Virus record (IMG/VR): IMGVR_UViG_3300009788_000125
Location: 1 to 51,765 of that record
Length of the DNA: 51,765 nt
Direction: 5' to 3' (one strand)
From: a virus
Within the stretch, counting starts at the first letter, position 1. Each line of letters starts with the position of its first letter. The position numbers were made by a program, and so were the translations under genes. The notes below the pieces were generated by a model. It was not told where the DNA came from, searched no databases, and saw only the letters and a program-made list of their open reading frames with translations. Below are positions 22,958 through 30,280 of this stretch, one piece after another.

Positions 22958-24949
22958 GTGGCCAGGGGTGACGCGTTCAGGGAGTGCGAGGCGATACAGG
23001 ACGACGACCAGGATTGCGTGCGGGAGGACGGCCATGAGGGTCCGCACGTAATCCTGTTCCCCCGTGGCCGGTGCGGGGACGTGAGCGACTACGGGGGGCA
23101 ATCGTTCCAGTGTCAGCAGGAGCGGGGGCACGACGGGGCCCACACCTGGACGATGCGGCTGCCGGCGGAGCCCGATGTTCCCCGTGGAACAATCCGCAAC
23201 GACGACGTGGGTCACGGGCCGACCTGCGCGTGCGTGCTCTGCATCGTGCGCCGGGGCTGCGGGGCCGTAGAGGACGGCTGTGACCCGAAGTACACAGTAC
23301 GGGAGGAGCCCAAGCCGTCTGGACAGTGCTTGATAGAGGTATCGGGCGCTGCCGGCCTGTACCGCTGCGAGTTCAGCGGGAGCCATATGGGGCTGCACAG
23401 CAAGCAGGTGGGGCCCGAGGCGTGGGCGTGGCCGGCGGTGGATGCCAAGTGGTGCCGGGCGGTGGTGGTGGACATCGAGCGCCAGGCGTATGCCTGCGGC
23501 CGGGACGACGGGCACGACGGGGTACACGAGACCCTGGACGGCAAGTGGTGGGCGAACTCTCGGCTGCCGCGGCCGGAGCCCGGGTCGCGATACACAGCCG
23601 ACGATTTAAGGTCAGCAGAGGAGATGGGGTATGAGCGGGCTCGGGGCCGGTGCGAGGTGGCCCCGTGCGGGCGGCTGCAAGGGCACGAGGGTCTACATAC
23701 CCAGGACAAGCTGTACGTGGAGGACGAGAACGGCATCGGCCTCAGCCGGGTGAACTTCGAGCCGCAATGCGGCGGGAAGCTGAGTAGGTCCGGCCCGCTG
23801 CGGTGCACCAGGGCCTTCGCCCACCACGGCCCGTGCCAGCACATCCCGACGCTGGCTACCACCAGGCTGGAGGGGTTCGGGAACGCAGGCAATCGTTGCG
23901 AGGCCGTGCAGAACGACAGGCGGCGCTGCGAGAAAGCCAAGGGGCACAAGGGCTGGCACCAGGTTCCACCAGGCGGTGCCTGGACGATGGAGCAGGATCT
24001 GGACCACGACCAGGTGGACGAGCCCGAGGCGCTGATGTGCGGGGAGCTATTCATGCTGGCCCTGGCTGGTCCGTACCGGTGTGAGCTATCACGGGGGCAC
24101 GACGGCGACCACGCGCTCGAGAGCGGCAGCGGCCAGGACGAGGCGGAGGAGCGCGAGAAGGGGCGCACGCCAGGGACGTACAACCCCCAGACCCTGGAGC
24201 GGTATCCTGGCAGGCTGGACGAGGTGGACGACCAGTGCGACGAGCAGGTCGCGTCCGACACGAGCATCGACGGCTTCCTGTTCTGCCGGTTCCGCCGAGG
24301 GCACGGCGGGGAGCACCAGGCGGACGAATCGTGTGTCCAGGAGGAGGCGTGTCGGTTCCGGAGCGGGCACGACGGTGATTGCCACCCCATGGTGGACGAG
24401 GCAGGCACACAGGCGTCGCTGAGTTCTGGCCTTTTCGGTGCGGACCTAGACGCAGCGCGGCCTACAGACTCCCCTCCCGAGACTCCCTGCGGCATCTGTT
24501 ACGCCTGGGTCCTGGGAGACCACCACGGCCGCAAGGGTCGCTACTGCACCAGGCCCTCGGGCCACACCGGGGAGCACCGGGAGAAGGCAGGCAGGTCGGT
24601 TCCCCATCGCCAGGACGGCCTGGCCTGCAAGGACCACGGGTTCGACTGCCCACCGCTGAGTCGCATGTGTGGGGAGGCCCCGAACTGCACCCTGACGAAG
24701 GGCCACGAAGGGGAGCACGTGGACTGCAGCGACCAGGAGCCCGAGGCGAGCCTGTTCGGCGCCGGGCCGTGCGGGTGGCTCCTGATGGGCGAGGGAAGCT
24801 CGCGGTGCGACCAGCCCGTAGGCCACGACGGCATGCACGCAGGCCCTGAGGAACCGGCTCTCGAGAATGCCCCGTGCGGGAACGAGGACGGCTGCGGGTT
24901 CGTGTGTGCGCTGGCCAAGGGCCACGGGGGGCTCCATGCCAGCTTCTGA
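22958..24949 (+). CDS. 14-module tandem zinc-knuckle protein
   Basis: A 663-residue protein made of about 14 copies of a Cys/His module, C-x(3-17)-C-x(3-4)-G-H-x-G-x-H, for example C10-C20-H26-H30 and C39-C52-H58-H62. Clear copies read GHEGPH, GHDGAH, SHMGLH, GHDGVH, GHEGLH, GHKGWH, GHDGDH, GHGGEH, GHTGEH, GHEGEH, GHDGMH and GHGGLH. Four ligands per module are right for one zinc each. Linkers are variable and acidic, so the protein is a chain of small domains, not a rigid repeat. Single copies occur in actinobacterial and phage proteins; I know of no described array of this length. GTG start at 22958. Role unknown. Confidence 0.82.
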   Translation: MARGDAFRECEAIQDDDQDCVREDGHEGPHVILFPRGRCGDVSDYGGQSFQCQQERGHDGAHTWTMRLPAEPDVPRGTIRNDDVGHGPTCACVLCIVRRGCGAVEDGCDPKYTVREEPKPSGQCLIEVSGAAGLYRCEFSGSHMGLHSKQVGPEAWAWPAVDAKWCRAVVVDIERQAYACGRDDGHDGVHETLDGKWWANSRLPRPEPGSRYTADDLRSAEEMGYERARGRCEVAPCGRLQGHEGLHTQDKLYVEDENGIGLSRVNFEPQCGGKLSRSGPLRCTRAFAHHGPCQHIPTLATTRLEGFGNAGNRCEAVQNDRRRCEKAKGHKGWHQVPPGGAWTMEQDLDHDQVDEPEALMCGELFMLALAGPYRCELSRGHDGDHALESGSGQDEAEEREKGRTPGTYNPQTLERYPGRLDEVDDQCDEQVASDTSIDGFLFCRFRRGHGGEHQADESCVQEEACRFRSGHDGDCHPMVDEAGTQASLSSGLFGADLDAARPTDSPPETPCGICYAWVLGDHHGRKGRYCTRPSGHTGEHREKAGRSVPHRQDGLACKDHGFDCPPLSRMCGEAPNCTLTKGHEGEHVDCSDQEPEASLFGAGPCGWLLMGEGSSRCDQPVGHDGMHAGPEEPALENAPCGNEDGCGFVCALAKGHGGLHASF

Positions 24950-25244
24950 CGCGCAGGAGGAGGTGACAAGGCAATTGGTCGAGTCGGCCCTGTGGGACCA
25001 GGCGAACCTGGCCGCGACCGAGATGCCAGGGCGCTGCCAGGGAACGGTACTCGGGAAGCTGCGCTGCACGAACTGGTTCGACGCGCCAGGCCACTGCCGG
25101 CACAAGTGGGATCCCGAGGCTGCGGCCTTCTGGGCGGAATCGCATGGCCGTACTCCAGAAGCGCGGCCCACATGCCTCCCTGCCCACAGACCCTCCTGTG
25201 CCCTTGAGAGTGGACACCAGGGCGACTGCCAGAGGCCCACATGA
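24936..25244 (+). CDS. zinc-module protein, two copies
   Basis: A 102-residue protein carrying two diverged copies of the same module: CQGTVLGKLRCTNWFDAPGH with a following CRHK, and CLPAHRPSCALESGHQGDC. It overlaps the 14-module gene by 14 bases in another frame and is ATGA-coupled to the next. Probably a paralogue produced by local duplication. Confidence 0.7.
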   Translation: MPASDAQEEVTRQLVESALWDQANLAATEMPGRCQGTVLGKLRCTNWFDAPGHCRHKWDPEAAAFWAESHGRTPEARPTCLPAHRPSCALESGHQGDCQRPT

Positions 25245-25546
25245 GCCGCTGCTGGTTCCCCGGAGACTCCCTCGTCGTGGCCGGATGGGCGCAGTGCCGC
25301 CTCAAGAACGGACACCAGGGCCGACACGCCGTCCCACAGCTCCCCCGCTACCCACGCGCCTCCACCTGCAACGAGCCCCTGTACGACGGCAAGGGCCGCT
25401 GCGCACGCTACCCCGACCACGAGGGCGCCTGCTCCGAAGGGCCCATGGTGCGGACCCTCTGTGAGGCCACGCACCAGGCAGGCGCTACCTGTAGACGACC
25501 ACAGGCACACCTGGGCAAGCACCGGAAGGGCAACCTGCGGTGGTAG
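25241..25546 (+). CDS. zinc-module protein, three copies
   Basis: A 101-residue protein with three modules: CWFPGDSLVVAGWAQC...GHQGRH, CNEPLYDGKGRC...DHEGAC, and CEATHQAGATC...HLGKH. Basic overall, unlike the acidic 14-module protein. Same operon and same module type. Confidence 0.72.
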   Translation: MSRCWFPGDSLVVAGWAQCRLKNGHQGRHAVPQLPRYPRASTCNEPLYDGKGRCARYPDHEGACSEGPMVRTLCEATHQAGATCRRPQAHLGKHRKGNLRW

Positions 25547-25549
25547 CAA

Positions 25550-25565
25550 GGCACCGCACGGTGCC
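25550..25565 (+). other. perfect hairpin after stop codon
   Basis: GGCACC (25550-25555), loop GCAC, GGTGCC (25560-25565), four bases after a stop. No T tract follows, so it is a processing or stability hairpin or a weak terminator. The rest of the 107-base gap (to 25653) holds CACCAC-rich sequence and no gene. Confidence 0.6.
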
Positions 25566-25653
25566 CCACCACGCCCACGTAGGCACCACCAGGGGTACAC
25601 ATAGGGACCACCACGCAGGCCGCATATAGGCCGCACACCACCAAGGGGCACGC

Positions 25654-25995
25654 ATGCAGAACCACGAACAACCACCGCAGGCTCAAGGAGTTACGAGGAC
25701 GGGAGTAGGGGTGACAGGGGCACGCAGAGCTGTCCTGCCGCACGCACGGCCTACCTCGGAACGCGGTACCATCCGGCCTATCCGGCGCATCGAGCTGGTG
25801 AACAGCGCCTGGATCCTGGCCTGCCTGTCGGTCCCCTGCCCTGGTGGGCACCAGCGGGGCTGGAAAGCCTCGGGCTATCAGCCGATCCCTGCTGCCTGGT
25901 GTCGGTGCAAGCGGGCACAGCAGGCCAGGCACGACGACCTGTGGGGCAAGGAGCCCCTGTGCCTGCATTACGACGTATCAGCCAGCGTCCGGTAA
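25654..25995 (+). CDS. hypothetical protein with degenerate zinc module
   Basis: A 113-residue basic protein. The N-terminal 45 residues are polar and may not be translated: a GTG at 25798 would give a shorter protein starting at NSAWILACLSV. The second half holds CLSVPCPGGHQRGW, a degenerate copy of the local zinc module, and CRCK. Weak Shine-Dalgarno, so the start is uncertain. Confidence 0.5.
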   Translation: MQNHEQPPQAQGVTRTGVGVTGARRAVLPHARPTSERGTIRPIRRIELVNSAWILACLSVPCPGGHQRGWKASGYQPIPAAWCRCKRAQQARHDDLWGKEPLCLHYDVSASVR

Positions 25996-26024
25996 CGGGC
26001 ATTATGTCTACTCGGAGGCCAACG

Positions 26025-27290
26025 ATGAGCGACGGCGACCAGAAGGGGCGAACCGACACACCGGCCCCAGGTGAGGCGATCGACGACCACGTATCAGCGG
26101 TCGAGGACGGGTCCGATCGGGGCACCGAGGGCGGGCAGGGAGGCTCTCCTGGGGGGGGAGGGGCACCCCCCGAGGTCCCTTCGGATGACCAGGGGCCCCA
26201 ACACACCCACCACACGGGCCCGACTCCCTCAGCCCGAGTAGGCCAGGCGTGCACAGCCTGCACGCTTGGAACCTGCAACCGCGGGGACCACCAGCGGGCG
26301 AGGGACGAGCAGTTCAATCGGGAGTACGAGAACCGGGCAGAACCGCCAGATCGGAGCCGGGTGCACAGCGCCGCACCGGTAGGCCAGGCGCCCCAGATCA
26401 CGAGAGCGGGCGTGCCATGCCATGTGCCGGAGTGCGACCTGGACGACCACACGGGGGAGCACCGGGTGCTGGCCACCGCGGACGAGAGCCGCATGGATCC
26501 CCATCAGGCGGGCCTGGCGGCGGCGTGCACGGGGTGCGGTGGTCTGGCGGGGACGCATTTCCCGATGTGTCCCGGCCCGAGGCCCCTCCCGGTAGAGACG
26601 CCCGAGGAGGCGATGGGGCGTCTGGTTGCGATGGATAACGACCCGACGATGAACTGGCGGCGCATGAAGGCAGCCCTGCTTGGGGCCCTGGAGGTACAGC
26701 GGCAGGCTCCGCCTCTGGACCCACGGGCGAAGTACCGGAGCGTGGCGAAGTTCCCGGCGGACGAGGTGGACCAGACCCTGCCGAAGATGCCTGGGCACCG
26801 GTACAGCGCCGGGGTGTTGGATGCGGAGGCGGTGGTCGAGGTAGGCCGGACGGCCATAGACCCAGATGCCGAGTCGCCACCAGCGGGCCATGAGTGCATT
26901 CCGGAGTGTCAGTCTGGCCTACACGCGGTCAGGTTCCCCGGCCTGGAGTTCGAGGAGCGGGTACGGGCAGCCGGCATCACCTTCCTCGACGAGGGCGAGT
27001 ACCGTGAGGCCCAGGTAGGCCAGGGGGGAGATTCTAAGACAAGAATAAGAAAGGACCCCCAGGTAGGCCAAGTGGTCCAGGGTGGCCCAGAGTGGTCCGG
27101 AGAGGACCTGGCCCCTGGGGTACGGGTAGGCCACGGGGAGGCGGGGAAGGGTGGGGATGGCCGCGCACCCGCGGCGCCGACTCCGGAGGAGAGCGACGCC
27201 TTGCTTGAGGAGTTCTGTCCGCAGTACGGTAGACGGCGAACGGCCTGCCCGTGCGACGGGTGCCGCGAGGACCGGAAGGGGAAGCCATGA
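26025..27290 (+). CDS. disordered zinc-module protein with repeated VGQ motifs
   Basis: A 421-residue hydrophilic protein. It has diverged Cys/His modules (CTACTLGTCNRGDHQ, CHVPECDLDDHTGEH, CTGCGGLAGTHFPMC, CIPECQSGLH) and a closing CPCDGCRED. Between them are Pro/Gly/Asp-rich, probably disordered stretches with repeated VGQ, VGR and VGH tripeptides, always encoded GTA-GGC-C. The ATG at 26025 is chosen for CGGAGG at 26013-26018; ATG 26004 is an alternative. It ends in an ATGA overlap with the ParB-methyltransferase gene. Function unknown. Confidence 0.65.
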   Translation: MSDGDQKGRTDTPAPGEAIDDHVSAVEDGSDRGTEGGQGGSPGGGGAPPEVPSDDQGPQHTHHTGPTPSARVGQACTACTLGTCNRGDHQRARDEQFNREYENRAEPPDRSRVHSAAPVGQAPQITRAGVPCHVPECDLDDHTGEHRVLATADESRMDPHQAGLAAACTGCGGLAGTHFPMCPGPRPLPVETPEEAMGRLVAMDNDPTMNWRRMKAALLGALEVQRQAPPLDPRAKYRSVAKFPADEVDQTLPKMPGHRYSAGVLDAEAVVEVGRTAIDPDAESPPAGHECIPECQSGLHAVRFPGLEFEERVRAAGITFLDEGEYREAQVGQGGDSKTRIRKDPQVGQVVQGGPEWSGEDLAPGVRVGHGEAGKGGDGRAPAAPTPEESDALLEEFCPQYGRRRTACPCDGCREDRKGKP

Positions 27291-27400
27291 GCGACGAGGA
27301 ACAGCCGGCCTGGGAGGGTGAGCACGCACCAGTAGGCCAGCCCGGCGACAAATCCGACGGGAATTCTGGAATTGATTCCGAGGGATCGGTAGGCCAGGCG
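26238..27400 (+). repeat. eight-copy GTAGGCC direct motif cluster
   Basis: GTAGGCC followed by A or G occurs at 26238, 26379, 26841, 27015, 27063, 27126, 27332 and 27389, all on the same strand and in frame over two consecutive genes. The constant use of the rare Val codon GTA in a GC-rich genome suggests selection on the DNA motif. Confidence 0.75.
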
Positions 27401-28864
27401 GGACCGGAGTACTCGGGCTCGCTGGAGGTGCGGACGGGCGACGTGGTGGACCGGGTGGCGTCGTGGGTCACCTGGCCCCTCGACAAGGTGCTCGACGCGG
27501 CGGCGCCGTACAACCCGAGGGTGATGCCGGCGGACGAGATGACGGCCCTGCAGGCGAGCCTCAAGCAGTTCGGTGCCCTGCAGCCAGTGATCGTCAACAC
27601 GCGGACGGGGAACTGCGTCGGTGGGCACCAGCGGGCGGTGGCGGCGAAGCGGCTCGGGTGGAAGACGTTCCCGGTGATCCTGGTGGACATGGACGAAGCC
27701 GACGAGATGGAAGCCAACCTGGCCCTGAACAAGATCAGCGGCCATTGGGACAACCCGGCACTCGCCAAGGTCCTCCTGGATATCCGTAGCCGGCGTGGCG
27801 AGGTGAACCTGGCGACCGGGTTCACGACGAACGAGGTGGACAAGCTCGTCGAGCGGTACCGCGAGGGAGCCGAGGAGGAACGCAAGCGCGTGGCCTACCG
27901 GAGTCTGGCCAGCCGGTTCGCGGTGCCACCGTTTTCGATCTTCGACGCCCGTCAGGGCTACTGGCAAGACCGCAAGCGGACGTGGATGCAGCTCGGGGTA
28001 CACGACGCCGAGGACGGCGGCGACGGGCTGGAGTCGAGAATCCACGCCGGCATGGAGGAAATCAACCAACGCTGCCAGGGCGGGGCGCTACTGAAAACGA
28101 CCCACATCAGCGGCTACGAGCCCGTCCTCGGTGAGATTCTGTGCCGCTGGTTCTGCCCACCCGGCGGGACCATCGTCGACCCGACCGCGGGCGGCGTGAC
28201 CTGGGGCATCGTCGCCGCCATCACCGGGCGCCGCTACTACGGCATCGAGATCCGCAAGGACCAGGTCGTGGCCAACGACAAGCGATGGGACGAGGTGGGC
28301 CGGCTGGTACTCGACAACGGCAAGCCCCTCGTGGACAACATCAACCACCAACCGGAGTGGATTCACGGCGACGCCACCAAGGTGAGCCCCGAGCTGCAGG
28401 AGGACATGGTCGACATCGATTTCATCCTCAACTGTCCGCCCTACCACGACCTCGAGAAGTACTCCGACCAGGCCGGCGACCTGAGCAACCAGGCGAGCTA
28501 TGGCGACTTCGTCGTCCAGCTTCGCATGATGTACCGCCACCTGATCCGGAAGCTCAAGAAAAACCGATTCGCGGCCGTTGTTATCGGTGATATACGCGAC
28601 GAGCAGGGCCGTTATCGCGGCCTGCATCACGACATCGCGACCCTGTTCCGGGAGGCCGGCATGCACCTCTACAACGACGCCGTGCTCGTCACCGCCATCG
28701 GCAGCCTGCCGTTCCGGACACGCCGAGCCTTCGAGAGCAGCCGGAAGCTTGGCAAGGCGCACCAGAATGTGATGGTGTTCGTGAAGGGCGACCCGAAGCT
28801 GGCAGCCGAGGCGGTCGGAGAGATTGACGTAGCCGCCGAGCCGTTGCCGGAGGAGGCTGAGTGA
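27287..28864 (+). CDS. ParB-like nuclease domain fused to DNA methyltransferase
   Basis: A 525-residue fusion. Residues about 1-50 are polar. Residues about 79-170 form a ParB/Srx-like domain (MTALQASLKQFGALQPVIVN, NCVGGHQRAVAAKRLGW, AFNLALNKI-like helix). Then comes FSIFDARQGYWQDRKRTW, a hallmark linker of phage ParB-methyltransferases. The methyltransferase domain has the cofactor motif DPTAGGVTWG (about 298) and catalytic NCPPYHDLEKYSDQ (382-386 NCPPY). Such proteins methylate phage DNA and may mark or protect it. Strong ATGA coupling to the previous gene. Confidence 0.85.
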   Translation: MSDEEQPAWEGEHAPVGQPGDKSDGNSGIDSEGSVGQAGPEYSGSLEVRTGDVVDRVASWVTWPLDKVLDAAAPYNPRVMPADEMTALQASLKQFGALQPVIVNTRTGNCVGGHQRAVAAKRLGWKTFPVILVDMDEADEMEANLALNKISGHWDNPALAKVLLDIRSRRGEVNLATGFTTNEVDKLVERYREGAEEERKRVAYRSLASRFAVPPFSIFDARQGYWQDRKRTWMQLGVHDAEDGGDGLESRIHAGMEEINQRCQGGALLKTTHISGYEPVLGEILCRWFCPPGGTIVDPTAGGVTWGIVAAITGRRYYGIEIRKDQVVANDKRWDEVGRLVLDNGKPLVDNINHQPEWIHGDATKVSPELQEDMVDIDFILNCPPYHDLEKYSDQAGDLSNQASYGDFVVQLRMMYRHLIRKLKKNRFAAVVIGDIRDEQGRYRGLHHDIATLFREAGMHLYNDAVLVTAIGSLPFRTRRAFESSRKLGKAHQNVMVFVKGDPKLAAEAVGEIDVAAEPLPEEAE

Positions 28865-29115
28865 ACAGGTACCGCGAAGTGATCGAGCGCATGCGGCCAT
28901 TCTGGCGCGTGCTCATCGAGGTCGACAACCAGCGGGACGTGGGTCGCGAGATGGAACTCACCCTGGCGGAGGCATACGCCATCGACATGGTTGTCACCAG
29001 GGAGACCCCGTTCGCCATCGACTTCCAGAACGGATCCCGCCTGGCGATCGCCGCAGCCGGGACGGCAACGGGGATGGGATGGGACGAGGTGATACGATGG
29101 AGACGGGAATCCTGA
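28861..29115 (+). CDS. small hypothetical protein
   Basis: An 84-residue protein with a GTGA-coupled start behind the methyltransferase. One helix-rich N-terminal part (YREVIERMRPFWRVLIEVDN) and a small Ala/Gly-rich end. Not recognised. Confidence 0.67.
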   Translation: MNRYREVIERMRPFWRVLIEVDNQRDVGREMELTLAEAYAIDMVVTRETPFAIDFQNGSRLAIAAAGTATGMGWDEVIRWRRES

Positions 29116-29163
29116 CGAGGGTCAGGGCTCCGACAAGACAGACAGGTAGACAGGAGGCGCGTG

Positions 29164-29475
29164 ATGATTCTCAAGATCGGAACGAACGACGGGTGGATTC
29201 TCTACGACAACATCGGCCGGATCAGGTGGGGCCACTCGCAAGGCGAGCAGTTCATCCGCAACGCAGACGGTGTTATCCAGTGCCGCAAGCCTGAGACAGA
29301 CGGTGAGTATGCGGATGTGGCCTGGGACGCCTCGTATCTCAGCCCGCACGAAGGCGACCGTAAGGGCATCTCTTGGGCGACTTTCCGCCACGACGGCATC
29401 GAGAAGTGCGTCGTGTTCGACGGCTGCGGGTACCTGCTCAATGACGCGGGCAAGACCATCGAAGCGATCACGTAG
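29164..29475 (+). CDS. hypothetical protein
   Basis: A 103-residue protein of alternating strands (ILKIGTNDGWILYDNIGRIR, ISWATFRHDGIEKCVVFDGC). AGGAGG at 29152-29157 favours ATG 29164 over GTG 29161. Not recognised; last well-supported accessory gene before the tRNA. Confidence 0.72.
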   Translation: MILKIGTNDGWILYDNIGRIRWGHSQGEQFIRNADGVIQCRKPETDGEYADVAWDASYLSPHEGDRKGISWATFRHDGIEKCVVFDGCGYLLNDAGKTIEAIT

Positions 29476-29482
29476 GGCTGGT

Positions 29483-29653
29483 GTGGGCGACGTTGTTCAT
29501 CCCATCGCGTTTCGCCGGGTCTGTGCTTCATGCAAGACGAAGATCGTCTGGACTGATGACCCAGGAGGGTTCCGCCTGGGCGAATGCGACTGCACCGTCA
29601 TTGCGTTGGTGACGAGTCGGCTGGCATACGCACTCAGGCAGGCAGTGGTATAG
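29483..29653 (+). CDS. small CxxC/CxC protein
   Basis: A possible 56-residue protein starting at GTG 29483 with CASCKTKIVWTDDPGGFRLG and ECDC, a zinc-ribbon-like pair. Weak Shine-Dalgarno. The end overlaps the -10 of the tRNA promoter candidate. Confidence 0.48.
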   Translation: MGDVVHPIAFRRVCASCKTKIVWTDDPGGFRLGECDCTVIALVTSRLAYALRQAVV

Positions 29654-29654
29654 T
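29649..29654 (+). promoter_or_regulatory. possible -10 box upstream of tRNA
   Basis: TATAGT lies about 9 bases before the tRNA. No good -35 is seen at 16-18 bp, so the promoter is tentative. It is the only promoter-like sequence near the start of the packaging and structural region. Confidence 0.35.
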
Positions 29655-29662
29655 CGCACCGA

Positions 29663-29738
29663 TGCGCCGTAGTGCAGCGGCAAGCACGCCTGGCTCATAA
29701 CCAGGAGGTCGTGGGTTCGAGTCCCACCGGCGCCACCA
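29663..29738 (+). tRNA. tRNA with anticodon CAU (Met or Ile2)
   Basis: A 76-base cloverleaf: acceptor 29663-29669 with 29728-29734, D stem GTGC/GCAC, anticodon stem CCTGG/CCAGG with loop CTCATAA (CAU), T arm GTGGG-TTCGAGT-CCCAC, and an encoded CCA (29736-29738). The first acceptor pair is a U-C mismatch. An unpaired 1-72 is typical of initiator tRNAs, but the D stem has U11-A24, an elongator feature. Lysidine-modified Ile2 is the other option. It could supply a scarce tRNA or help late translation. Confidence 0.88.
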
Positions 29739-29872
29739 GTATCCCTGGCCCTGGTGGGCGTGGCGACAGGAGAGCGGTTCAATTCCGTGATAGGCTCTGG
29801 CGAAGCAACCGGCAGCCTCGGGGGGTTCGATTCCCTCGAAGGGGCCAACACCAAGGGGCGGGAGATGGCGAC

Positions 29873-30280
29873 ATGCCAGTCAAGGCAAAGATCGCCGGCA
29901 AGCTGCGGGAGCAGTTCCTCGGCGCCCTGAAAGGCGGGGCCGGAGTCGAAATCGCAGCCCTCGCCGTCGGCGTAACTCCCCGAGCCGCCAAGAAAAAGAT
30001 CGCCCGCGACCAGCGGTTCCGTGAGGACGTCAACGAGGCCCGCAGCCTGGCCGACAACGCCATCCAGGCACGCCTGTACGACAAGGCCCTCGCTGGCGAC
30101 ATCAAGGCGATCATCTGGTGGCTCAAGAACCGGCAGCCCGAACTGTGGAAGGACCGTCGCGAGGTCGACATCACTCAGGAAATCCGAAACTACAATTTCG
30201 GATACACGCGACGCGAGGAGCCCGAGGTTCGAGAGGGCACCGGCGGCAAGGTGGTTGACATGCCGACGCCGAAGCAGTGA
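29873..30280 (+). CDS. terS: terminase small subunit
   Basis: A 135-residue protein directly before the large terminase. Residues about 15-60 form a helix-turn-helix (VEIAALAVGVTPRAAKKKIA), then 'DQRFREDVNEARSLADNAIQ' and 'AIIWWLKNRQPELWKDRREV', a classic small-terminase pattern. It would bind the packaging site in phage DNA and regulate the large subunit. ATG at 29873 follows GGGAG at 29860-29864. Confidence 0.83.
   Translation: MPVKAKIAGKLREQFLGALKGGAGVEIAALAVGVTPRAAKKKIARDQRFREDVNEARSLADNAIQARLYDKALAGDIKAIIWWLKNRQPELWKDRREVDITQEIRNYNFGYTRREEPEVREGTGGKVVDMPTPKQ

Noticed and set aside
23212-24495. Long minus-strand open frame (427 codons) opposite the zinc-module gene
   Set aside because: It is a shadow caused by high GC at third codon positions. 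The + strand product has conserved repeated Cys/His modules and coupled neighbours; the minus product is low-complexity with no start signal.
29739-29872. Possible second tRNA after the CAU tRNA
   Set aside because: Two T-arm-like pieces are visible but no matching acceptor or D arms could be assembled by eye. Kept only as an observation.
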